A stretch of 51,463 nt of DNA. Origin: Companilactobacillus halodurans (GTDB lineage Bacteria > Bacillota > Bacilli > Lactobacillales > Lactobacillaceae). The notes under the pieces are model-generated. The model saw nothing but the letters and a program-made list of their open reading frames with translations. It was not told where the DNA came from and made no database searches. Made by a program: the position numbers and the translations under genes. Positions within the stretch are counted from its first letter, which is position 1. Every line of letters begins with the position of its first letter. Of the stretch, positions 45,262 through 51,463 are shown in pieces. The stretch spans positions 1 to 51,463 of the forward strand of contig NZ_VDFP01000018.1 of assembly GCF_009600985.1 (NCBI RefSeq), written 5' to 3'.

Positions 45262-46220
45262 CAGACAAAAAGTTAATCGGTGTTGACCTTGGTGGTACAA
45301 CAATTAAATTTGCTATTCTTACTGATAAAGGTGAGATTCAACAAAAGTGGAGTATTGAAACAAATATTCTTTCTGACGGACAATTAATTATTCCAGATAT
45401 TATTGATTCTATTAATCACCACATTGAGATGTACGGTATGACTTCAGACCAATTTGACGGAATTGGATTGGGTTCACCTGGTACAATCGATCACGCTAAA
45501 GGCACAATCAAAGGTGCTTATAACCTTAACTGGACTAATGAAGTTTATCCAGTTCGTGATATCGAAAAGGGCACAGGTCTTCCTGTAACAATTGAAAATG
45601 ATGCTAACGTAGCTGCTTTGGGTGAAAAATGGCAAGGTGCTGGTAACAACGCTGATGATGTTGTCTTTGTAACTCTTGGTACTGGTGTTGGTGGTGGTAT
45701 CATCGCTAACGGTAAATTGATTCAAGGTGCTAATGGTGCAGCTGGTGAAATTGGTCACGTTACTGTCGATCCTAATGGCTTCATGTGTACTTGTGGCAAG
45801 AGAGGCTGTCTTGAAACAATTGCTTCTGCTACTGGTATTGTACGTGTTGCTAGAGATCGTGCTTCTGAATATGCTGGAGATTCAAAACTAAAGGCTATGC
45901 TTGATGATGGTCAAGATATTTCTGCTAAAGATGTTTTTGATTTGGCTAAAGAAGATGACGATTTAGCTTTGATCGTAGTTAACTATGTTTGTGAATCATT
46001 AGGATTTGTTTTAGGTAATATTGCAAATACTTTGAATCCCAAGTATATTGTTATTGGTGGTGGAGTTTCTGCTGCTGGTGATTTCTTGTTGAACAAAGTT
46101 GACAAGGCTATGCGTAAAAAAGAGTTTGCTACTATCAAAGATTCAACTAAATTGAGATTAGCAAGTCTTGGAAATGGTGCAGGAGTTATTGGTGCAGCTT
46201 CATTGATTAAAGTTGATTAG
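45258..46220 (+). CDS. glcK: ROK-family glucokinase
   Basis: This 320-residue kinase phosphorylates glucose with ATP. It has the phosphate-1 loop GVDLGGTTIKFAI, the sugar-binding IENDANVAALGEKW with catalytic Asp, the ATP loop VTLGTGVGGGIIANG and the ROK zinc motif CTCGKRGCLE with an upstream His in GEIGHVTVD. It starts at GTG 45258, overlapping yqgQ as GTGA. Confidence 0.96.
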   Translation: MTDKKLIGVDLGGTTIKFAILTDKGEIQQKWSIETNILSDGQLIIPDIIDSINHHIEMYGMTSDQFDGIGLGSPGTIDHAKGTIKGAYNLNWTNEVYPVRDIEKGTGLPVTIENDANVAALGEKWQGAGNNADDVVFVTLGTGVGGGIIANGKLIQGANGAAGEIGHVTVDPNGFMCTCGKRGCLETIASATGIVRVARDRASEYAGDSKLKAMLDDGQDISAKDVFDLAKEDDDLALIVVNYVCESLGFVLGNIANTLNPKYIVIGGGVSAAGDFLLNKVDKAMRKKEFATIKDSTKLRLASLGNGAGVIGAASLIKVD

Positions 46221-46232
46221 GGGTTTTTGTTA

Positions 46233-46640
46233 ATGCAAGTTTTGAATACAGTTTTGTACATTATTGTCATTGGTTTTATAATCTATTGGGTTGGTTCATG
46301 GCTCTACTTTTGGTACAAAGGTAGACAAATGAAGGGCTCATTGGATCAAGAAACTTTTGAAACGACGATGCGAAAAGCTCAAATTGTTGACTTGAGAGAG
46401 AAAAATGCATTTGACTCAAAACATATTTTAGGTGCTAGAAATTTGCCTTATACTCAATTGAAATATAATGAAGGTGAGTTAAGACCTGATCTTCCAGTGT
46501 ATCTTTATGGAGATAGCAAAAATATTTGTGTTCGTGCAGCTCTAAAGTTACAAAAAAAATGGGGCTTTGAGGACGTTAAGTGGTTAGAGGATCGCTTTTC
46601 CGATTGGGAAGGAAAGACTAAAAAAACTACTAAAATATAA
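46233..46640 (+). CDS. Membrane-anchored rhodanese-like protein
   Basis: This is a 135-residue protein with one N-terminal membrane helix (about residues 5-27) and a single rhodanese domain. VDLREKNAFDSKHILGARNLPY and VYLYGDSKNICVRAALKL, with the active-site Cys, are typical. It may transfer sulfur or sense it; the role is unknown. I prefer ATG 46233 after AGGGG to the TTG at 46227. It follows glcK closely, as in many Bacillota. Confidence 0.88.
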   Translation: MQVLNTVLYIIVIGFIIYWVGSWLYFWYKGRQMKGSLDQETFETTMRKAQIVDLREKNAFDSKHILGARNLPYTQLKYNEGELRPDLPVYLYGDSKNICVRAALKLQKKWGFEDVKWLEDRFSDWEGKTKKTTKI

Positions 46641-46682
46641 AAAAATGCTGTGCAGAAAAAATTCTGGCACAGCATTTTTTTA
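46641..46682. terminator. Bidirectional rho-independent terminator
   Basis: AAAAATGCTGTGC pairs with GCACAGCATTTTT, with an inner AGAA/TTCT extension. It separates the rhodanese gene from the converging DUF3042 gene. Confidence 0.9.
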
Positions 46683-46700
46683 GTATAATTGTTATAATGA

Positions 46701-46895
46701 TTAGCCTTGATGTGCTTGTAAACTCTTACGGTTAGCACGTTTACGGTTAGCTTCGATACGGTCATTTTCCTCAGTTTCAGGTTCGATTACCTTCTTTTTG
46801 AAGGCATGTAATGCTCCATATACTGCTGTAGCTGTTGTTAATGAGCCAACAAGGAAGCCTTTAACAAAACGTAGATGTTTTTGATTTTTTGCCAT
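46701..46895 (-). CDS. DUF3042 family small protein
   Basis: This is a 64-residue protein with one membrane helix near the N terminus (FVKGFLVGSLTTATAVYGALHAF) and a charged tail ending RKRANRKSLQAHQG. That is the pattern I associate with DUF3042 of lactobacilli. AGGAGG lies upstream of the ATG at 46895; the longer frame to 46925 has no ribosome binding site. Function is unknown. Convergent with the rhodanese gene and divergent from miaA. Confidence 0.85.
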   Translation of the reverse strand: MAKNQKHLRFVKGFLVGSLTTATAVYGALHAFKKKVIEPETEENDRIEANRKRANRKSLQAHQG

Positions 46896-46981
46896 ATTAC
46901 TATTCCTCCTGTCTTTAATTCCCATTATGGCGTATTTCCTTTAAAATATCTATCAAAGACTGTTCAAAATGAGGTGTTTTT

Positions 46982-47908
46982 TTGATAAAAGTAGTTGCGA
47001 TTGTAGGACCAACCGCCGTTGGTAAGAGTGCATTAGGTCTAAAAATAGCACAAAAATTAAATGGGGAAATAATTTCTGGCGATTCAATGCAAATTTATCG
47101 TAATTTGGATATTGGAACAGCCAAAGATTCTCCTGAAGAATTGAGATTAGTTCCACATCATTTGGTCGATATTTGTAATCCAGATCAAAGATATACAGTT
47201 AAAGATTTTCAAAAAAAAGCGCGTGATATCATAACCAAACTGGACGCGGAAAATAAATTGCCGCTGGTCGTTGGAGGAACTGGTTTTTATTTGAGTTCTT
47301 TGATAAATAATTTGAATCTTGGCGGGAAGAATTCCGGTTCTTCCGTTAGGCCAAAATTATTGGCAATTGAGCAAAACGGCGGGATTGAAGAATTGCAATC
47401 AGTGCTCAAAAAACTAGATCCAGTAGCCTTTGATAAGATTGATATTGATAATCCACGCAGAGTGATGCGTGCAATTGAGGTTATCAAGACGACTGGGGCT
47501 TCGATTACTTCCCAAAATGATGGCTCTAAATGGGCTGATTTTTATTTAGTTGGATTAAACGATGATCGTCCTAAATTATATGACCGAATCAATCGTCGAG
47601 TTGATAAAATGGTTGATATGGGCCTTTTGGATGAAGCAAAGTATGTTTATGACCATCGTGATGAATTTTTGCAAGCTAAAAATGGCATTGGTTATAAAGA
47701 ATTATTTCCATATTTTGCTGGGCAAAGCGATTTGAATACTTGCTTATTTGAATTAAAAAAGAATTCGCGTCATTTTGCTAAACGTCAACTGACCTATTTC
47801 CGCAATCAGATGGATGTCGATTGGTATAATATTAGTGAAGATACCAATTATCAAACAACGATTGAAAATAAAATTGTTAAATTCATGGGGGAAAATAGTA
47901 ATGAGTAG
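46982..47908 (+). CDS. miaA: tRNA dimethylallyltransferase
   Basis: This 308-residue enzyme adds a dimethylallyl group to A37 of tRNAs reading UNN codons. It has P-loop GPTAVGKSALG, the substrate motif GDSMQIYRNLDIGTAK, LVGGTGFYLSSLI and DNPRRVMRAIEV. It starts at TTG 46982 after GAGGTG. The last 8 nt overlap the next gene. Confidence 0.96.
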   Translation: MIKVVAIVGPTAVGKSALGLKIAQKLNGEIISGDSMQIYRNLDIGTAKDSPEELRLVPHHLVDICNPDQRYTVKDFQKKARDIITKLDAENKLPLVVGGTGFYLSSLINNLNLGGKNSGSSVRPKLLAIEQNGGIEELQSVLKKLDPVAFDKIDIDNPRRVMRAIEVIKTTGASITSQNDGSKWADFYLVGLNDDRPKLYDRINRRVDKMVDMGLLDEAKYVYDHRDEFLQAKNGIGYKELFPYFAGQSDLNTCLFELKKNSRHFAKRQLTYFRNQMDVDWYNISEDTNYQTTIENKIVKFMGENSNE

Positions 47909-49154
47909 ATGGAATGCTGACTTTCCGGATAAGTTGAAGTCACTGATAAAAGATGTGGATTTGATGATTGCTCCAAAATTAATGGAAATTGATGAACAAG
48001 TTTTGGATAATCAGAATAAGGTTTTAAAAGCCTTTCGAAAAGAGAGTATTGATGAAAGCAGTTTGTTGGGTACGACTGGCTATGGGGATGATGACCGAGG
48101 ACGTGATCAATTAGAAGCTGTGTATGCCGATGTCTTTAAAACCCAAAAGGCTCTAGTTCGTCCACAGTTCGTTTCTGGAACCCATACCCTTGCAACTGTC
48201 TTGTTTGGATTGTTACGGCCAGGAGACAACCTTTTATACGTCACTGGAGAGCCTTATGATACGATGCAAGAAGTAATTGGGACTGCCGGTAATAAAAAGG
48301 GTTCTTTAATTGATTACAAAATTGGTTTCGATTCGGTCAAAATGAAGGGCGATAAGGTTGATTTTGATTTAATGAAGCAAAAAATCAAAGAACAGCATCC
48401 TAAAGTTATCGCTATTCAAAGATCTCGAGGCTATTCAACGCGCAAAAGTTTAACCGTTTCTGAAATAGCAGAGATTATTAAGCAAATTAAAACAGTCACG
48501 GACGCTATAATTTTTGTTGATAATTGCTATGGAGAATTTTCAGAAACAATTGAGCCCACAGAAGTTGGAGCAGACATCATGGCCGGTTCTTTGATTAAGA
48601 ATGCTGGCGGTGGCTTAGCGAAAACTGGAGGCTACATCGTTGGTAAAAAAGATTTAGTCGAACTAACAAGCTATCGTTTGACGGCACCGGGAATAGGCGC
48701 TTTTGAAGGAGCCACGATTGACCGTCTTAGTGAAATGTTTCAAGGATTTTTCTTGGCTCCGCGAGTGACAGGCAATGCTATTAAGGGCGCAATCTTTGAA
48801 GCGGCTATTTTTGAAAAACTTGGTTTGAACGTTTCGCCTAAATGGGATGCCGACCGGACAGATTTGATTCAGACGATTGAATTCAACGACCCGGACAAGA
48901 TGATAAATTTTGCCAAAATGGTTCAGAAATTTTCGCCAATCGACTCCAATGTTTCACCAGAACCTAGTGCAATGTCAGGCTACGAAGATCAAGTCATTAT
49001 GGCTGCCGGAACTTTTGTCTCTGGAGCAAGTATTGAATTCTCATGTGATGGACCAATGCGTCCCCCATATATAATTTATATTCAGGGCGGTTTGACCTAT
49101 GAACATGTAAAAATTGCAATTGCTAATGCTTGTAAAGAACTGTTTTTTTCATAA
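47901..49154 (+). CDS. Methionine gamma-lyase family protein (YnbB, 'aluminum resistance')
   Basis: This is a 417-residue PLP-dependent enzyme of the Cys/Met metabolism fold. The PLP lysine is in AGSLIKNAGGGLAKTGG. SGTHTLATVLFGLLRPGD and IFVDNCYGEFSE line the cofactor site. The start is ATG 47901, 8 nt inside the end of miaA and after GGGGA; the longer frame from 47814 lies within miaA. In many Bacillota this gene follows miaA and precedes glnR-glnA, which are not found here. The reaction is not established. Confidence 0.9.
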   Translation: MSRWNADFPDKLKSLIKDVDLMIAPKLMEIDEQVLDNQNKVLKAFRKESIDESSLLGTTGYGDDDRGRDQLEAVYADVFKTQKALVRPQFVSGTHTLATVLFGLLRPGDNLLYVTGEPYDTMQEVIGTAGNKKGSLIDYKIGFDSVKMKGDKVDFDLMKQKIKEQHPKVIAIQRSRGYSTRKSLTVSEIAEIIKQIKTVTDAIIFVDNCYGEFSETIEPTEVGADIMAGSLIKNAGGGLAKTGGYIVGKKDLVELTSYRLTAPGIGAFEGATIDRLSEMFQGFFLAPRVTGNAIKGAIFEAAIFEKLGLNVSPKWDADRTDLIQTIEFNDPDKMINFAKMVQKFSPIDSNVSPEPSAMSGYEDQVIMAAGTFVSGASIEFSCDGPMRPPYIIYIQGGLTYEHVKIAIANACKELFFS

Positions 49155-49162
49155 ACTATATA

Positions 49163-49198
49163 AAACATTAATTCAGAAAAAGAATTGATGTTTTTTTT
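49163..49198 (+). terminator. Rho-independent terminator after ynbB
   Basis: AAACATTAATTC pairs with GAATTGATGTTT (one G-U) and runs into a T-run. Confidence 0.88.
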
Positions 49199-49571
49199 GC
49201 TTTGAGTCAGTTTTTGAAAGCTATGATATAAATTTTATGAAACTAGAATCTATATAGTATTGTTTCACAGAACATTCTGAATAAAGAGGCCTATTATTTA
49301 AGTAAAAAGCGAACAATAACTGGGTATTTTCATAAATTGTCTATAATTAAGGATTCTTTTAAAAGAATTTGCAGTAAGACTACATTTATTATGAAAATTA
49401 TTTTTAGCAAAATAATAAACGCCTATTTAAAAGTTTAATCAAGGATTATCTTAGGGGTGGCTAAATTAACAATTAAGTTAGACTATGGAACCGTTTAGTT
49501 TAATCTTTTGAGTAACAAAATAAATTACTCCGAACTATTACAAGTTTTAAAAATAAAATAGTTTGTTTCTA
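49199..49571. other. Gene-free AT-rich stretch
   Basis: No ORF or family is recognisable on either strand. A 16-bp perfect palindrome ATTCTTTTAAAAGAAT lies at 49353-49368, just after a TATAAT (49342-49347). It may be the remains of a lost gene or a regulatory region. Confidence 0.4.
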
Positions 49572-49599
49572 TTGATTTTTATTTAAAAGCGTGTAGAAT
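49572..49599 (+). promoter_or_regulatory. Promoter of the small ORF
   Basis: TTGATT (49572-49577), a 16-bp spacer and TAGAAT (49594-49599), 30 bp upstream of the start codon at 49630. Confidence 0.6.
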
Positions 49600-49629
49600 A
49601 AGAAATCATAAAAGTAGGAGGTAAACAAT

Positions 49630-49761
49630 ATGAGATATAAAGTTACTTTAGATAATAAACGTCAATTGTTTACCGTATTCGATAAGAAAAACACTCGGGT
49701 TTCTGCATGCGGTAAGTCAATTGAAGAAGCTATGAACAAAATATTGAAGTTGAGCGCATAA
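49630..49761 (+). CDS. Uncharacterised 43-residue protein
   Basis: The ORF runs from ATG to TAA and encodes a basic protein starting MRYKVTLDNKRQLFTVFD and ending SIEEAMNKILKLSA. A perfect AGGAGG lies 8 nt upstream of the ATG and a good promoter precedes it. The composition looks like two short strands followed by an amphipathic helix. It has one cysteine and no membrane segment. I do not recognise a family; the CGKSIEEAMNKIL ending is vaguely like the strand-helix turn of HicB-type antitoxins, but no toxin gene is adjacent. It stands alone between ynbB and a CDF transporter. Confidence 0.65.
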   Translation: MRYKVTLDNKRQLFTVFDKKNTRVSACGKSIEEAMNKILKLSA

Positions 49762-49852
49762 AACTGGTTTAAGGTGAATCGTTTATTACTAATTTTGTGA
49801 GTATCAATACAATTAGGTTACAACTTCTTTAAAATACAAAACTTCTAGTAAA

Positions 49853-49945
49853 TAAATGATATATTAAATGAGCAACGAGAGTTGCATTTTATCCTCAACA
49901 AAATAGAGAAGCTCCTTTCAATTTTTTGAAAGGAGCTTTTTTTGT
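49853..49945 (+). ncRNA. Candidate small RNA ending in a strong terminator
   Basis: A TATATT (-10-like, 49859-49864) is followed by a GCAAC/GTTGC hairpin (49872-49885), an unpaired ATCCTCAACAAAATAG stretch and a strong terminator, with no ORF in between. The unpaired CCTC is complementary to Shine-Dalgarno sequences. Alternatively this is only the 3' end of the small-ORF mRNA. No clear -35 is visible. Confidence 0.3.
49909..49945 (+). terminator. Rho-independent terminator before the CDF gene
   Basis: AAGCTCCTTTCAA is perfectly complementary to TTGAAAGGAGCTT and runs into T7. Confidence 0.92.
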
Positions 49946-50003
49946 GGTTTCATTTGAAAAGAACTAGACTACTTTTGAAATGTTATAAAAAGGGGTAGTG
50001 TCG

Positions 50004-50978
50004 ATGCAAGAAAGAAAGCTTCATCGAAAGAATGAAACCAAGCAGTGGCGAGTGATTCAACAACAAGAACTAAAAAAATTACGTAAAGTCTCACAATACC
50101 TACTATTCAATGTCGCAGCCTATTTGGTTATTTCTTTAATTGAGTTTTATCTGGCTAAAATTGGCCATTCCCAGACTTTACGAGCTGATGCTTTAAATAA
50201 TTTATCTGGTATCGTTTCGGCAGTTTTATTGCTGACTGGAAATTTTATTGCTCGAGATATTAATGACGATGATGTGATGGGGCAGCCATTGCCAGATGAT
50301 CTTCAAAACAATGGTCAAAAATTGCAGCTGATTCGCTTTCACTATGAGACGATTTATACTATGATAACGGGATTAGTAATGATGGCTATCTCAATCAATG
50401 TTGTTTATTCTGGATTCAAGGGTCTGTTTCAGGAAGATATTAAAGCCATTCCACAACCAATCACGTTGGTTGGTGCGGGAATTGCTATGTTGATTATGTT
50501 ATTAGTCTGGTGGTTTAATAAAACTTCCGGTTTGAAGTTACAAAACGCGGCTTTAGTTGCTGCCTCTAAAGATAGTTTTAGCGATGCTTTAACTAGTTTA
50601 GGAACGATGATTGCGATTGGAGGAGCTTTGTTGTTTAGAGTCACGTGGCTGGATGGAGTTTCCAGTATTATTGTTGGCTTGTTTATTTTGTTTGCAGGTG
50701 TCAAAATTTTTCGAGATAGTAGTCTGAATTTGGCTGATTATTTTGATCCACAAGCTGAAGCACAATTCAAAATGGCAATCGAGAAAATTCCTCAAGTTAA
50801 TGGCGTTGAGGAAATCAATGCCCATTATAGCGGAAATATTGTCACGCTCGATGTTACGATTTCAGTCGAAGCGCATATGGAAGTGCAAGATAGCTTTTGG
50901 CTATGTGAAAAGATTGAAGCACAAATGCGACATCAATTTGGTATCGTTGATACTGATGTGATTGTCGTTCCGGCATAA
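50004..50978 (+). CDS. Cation diffusion facilitator (CDF) family metal transporter
   Basis: This 324-residue exporter has about six membrane helices starting near residue 33 and a cytosolic C-terminal domain (residues about 235-324, QVNGVEEINAHYSGNIVTLDVTISV). The metal-site helices carry RADALNNLSG (helix 2) and KDSFSDALTSLG (helix 5), each with the conserved Asp. The first His of classical zinc sites appears replaced in helix 5 (K-D-S-F-S-D), so the metal could be Mn or Fe rather than Zn; this is tentative. ATG 50004, 8 nt after AAAAGGGG, is preferred to GTG 49998. Confidence 0.9.
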   Translation: MQERKLHRKNETKQWRVIQQQELKKLRKVSQYLLFNVAAYLVISLIEFYLAKIGHSQTLRADALNNLSGIVSAVLLLTGNFIARDINDDDVMGQPLPDDLQNNGQKLQLIRFHYETIYTMITGLVMMAISINVVYSGFKGLFQEDIKAIPQPITLVGAGIAMLIMLLVWWFNKTSGLKLQNAALVAASKDSFSDALTSLGTMIAIGGALLFRVTWLDGVSSIIVGLFILFAGVKIFRDSSLNLADYFDPQAEAQFKMAIEKIPQVNGVEEINAHYSGNIVTLDVTISVEAHMEVQDSFWLCEKIEAQMRHQFGIVDTDVIVVPA

Positions 50979-51045
50979 ATTATGTGGGCACGGTAGAGTA
51001 AGCTATTAAATTATTTAGAATACTTAGAGTTCATGAAATAAAAAA

Positions 51046-51084
51046 ATAATCCTTAAATGCTGTATATAAGCACTTACGGATTAT
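51046..51084 (-). terminator. Terminator of the tRNA-Arg transcript
   Basis: On the minus strand ATAATCCGTAAGTGC pairs with GCATTTAAGGATTAT (two G-U pairs) and runs into T6. It can also end the CDF transcript from the other side. Confidence 0.75.
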
Positions 51085-51110
51085 TTTAAAATTTAAAATG
51101 ATTTAATTAT

Positions 51111-51183
51111 GTCACAGGTGAGATTCGAACTCACGACCTACGGTTTAGAAGACCGTTGCTCTATCCAACTGAGCCACTGTGAC
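51111..51183 (-). tRNA. tRNA-Arg (anticodon UCU)
   Basis: The 73-nt cloverleaf reads on the minus strand: acceptor GTCACAG/CTGTGAC, D arm GCTCAGTTGGATAGAGC, anticodon arm ACGGT-CTTCTAA-ACCGT with anticodon TCT, and T arm GTGAG-TTCGAAT-CTCAC. CCA is not encoded. It reads AGA codons. Confidence 0.97.
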
Positions 51184-51195
51184 ATCACTCGTACT

Positions 51196-51224
51196 ATTAT
51201 AGAGAAAAGAAACTTAACTTGCAA
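51196..51224 (-). promoter_or_regulatory. Promoter of tRNA-Arg
   Basis: On the minus strand TTGCAA (51219-51224), an exact 17-bp spacer and TATAAT (51196-51201), 12 bp before the tRNA 5' end. Confidence 0.85.
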
Positions 51225-51336
51225 TAACAAAATGAAAAAAGATGTAAAACTTACTTTAATATTTTTATAGTTACGAATTGTATCAAAATTGGTCTTAATT
51301 GAAATAATGTGGGATTTTTGTGGGTCATGAATTTTG

Positions 51337-51459
51337 CGAAAATTACAAGAACAAGTTAGCCACTTGTCCAAAAATAAATACGAAATATATCAGTACCAGA
51401 AAAGTACATTTCTAAACTCCACAGAAACTAGTGAATAGTTCCCGTGGAGTTTTGTAGTT
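51337..51459 (-). mobile_element. End of a repeated IS-like element (right copy)
   Basis: This is the exact reverse complement of bases 1-123, so the same terminus faces inward at both window ends. Between the tRNA promoter and this boundary (51225-51336) there is AT-rich sequence without a gene. The last four bases of the window continue the element. Confidence 0.6.
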
Positions 51460-51463
51460 TAAC

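Noticed and set aside
47814..47900. Extended N terminus of the YnbB protein
   Set aside because: It lies wholly inside miaA in another frame; the family begins at MSRWNADF.
51138..51371. 77-codon minus-strand ORF at the right end
   Set aside because: It runs through the tRNA-Arg gene, its promoter and the repeated element, and has no ribosome binding site.
1..51463. Prophage, CRISPR-Cas or restriction system
   Set aside because: No integrase, capsid, cas, methylase or nuclease genes are visible, and no short regularly spaced repeats were seen.

Overview
The window is a 51.5 kb piece of an AT-rich Gram-positive chromosome. The gene orders polA-mutM-coaE-nrdR-dnaB-dnaI-thrS, infC-rpmI-rplT, yqeG-yqeH-yhbY-nadD-yqeK-rsfS, pheS-pheT-mltG-greA and rpmG-(5-FTHF ligase)-rhomboid-yqgQ-glcK, two tRNA-sensing T-box leaders, a DUF3042 protein and AGGAGG-type ribosome binding sites point to Lactobacillaceae. 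A low-GC genus such as Companilactobacillus would fit, but the genus is inference. The same 123-bp sequence lies at both ends in opposite orientation. The left copy abuts a decapitated gene. The window is therefore probably an assembly contig bounded by two copies of one repeated (IS-like) element.

Layout. 1-4.6 kb: an accessory cluster with a truncated amidohydrolase, a divergent GltS-like symporter and two complete tandem amidohydrolases with a consensus promoter. This may be uptake and hydrolysis of small amide or dipeptide substrates. 4.6-6.1 kb: a DHA2-type MFS exporter. 6.2-15.3 kb: DNA replication and repair (polA, mutM, coaE, nrdR, dnaB, dnaI), then T-box-controlled thrS. 15.4-21.9 kb: an amino-acid catabolic insert (alanine dehydrogenase behind a perfect cre site, threonine ammonia-lyase, SteT-like permease), an MDR-type reductase and an unusual cytosolic beta-helix repeat protein. 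22.1-23.5 kb: the infC-rpmI-rplT ribosomal operon with an autoregulatory-type leader and an ATA start codon. 23.5-29.5 kb: a dense ribosome-assembly, NAD and tRNA-modification operon. 29.6-34.5 kb: gnd, an OmpR-type two-component system whose kinase has almost no outside sensor, YidC and acylphosphatase.

34.5-40.5 kb: YsgA-like rRNA methyltransferase, the T-box-pheS-pheT operon with a 113-bp near-perfect palindrome between the T-box terminator and pheS, and mltG. 40.5-46.7 kb: greA, a cysteine-free HesB-like protein, a class B penicillin-binding protein, L33, 5-FTHF cyclo-ligase, rhomboid, YqgQ, glucokinase and a rhodanese. 46.7-51.5 kb: DUF3042, miaA, a methionine gamma-lyase-like (YnbB) protein, an almost gene-free 840-bp stretch holding a 43-residue ORF with strong expression signals and a possible sRNA, a CDF metal transporter and tRNA-Arg(UCU).

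Most genes are housekeeping. The least explained items are the pheST leader palindrome, the 25-residue-repeat beta-helix protein, the structured ald leader, and the small ORF with its neighbouring candidate sRNA.
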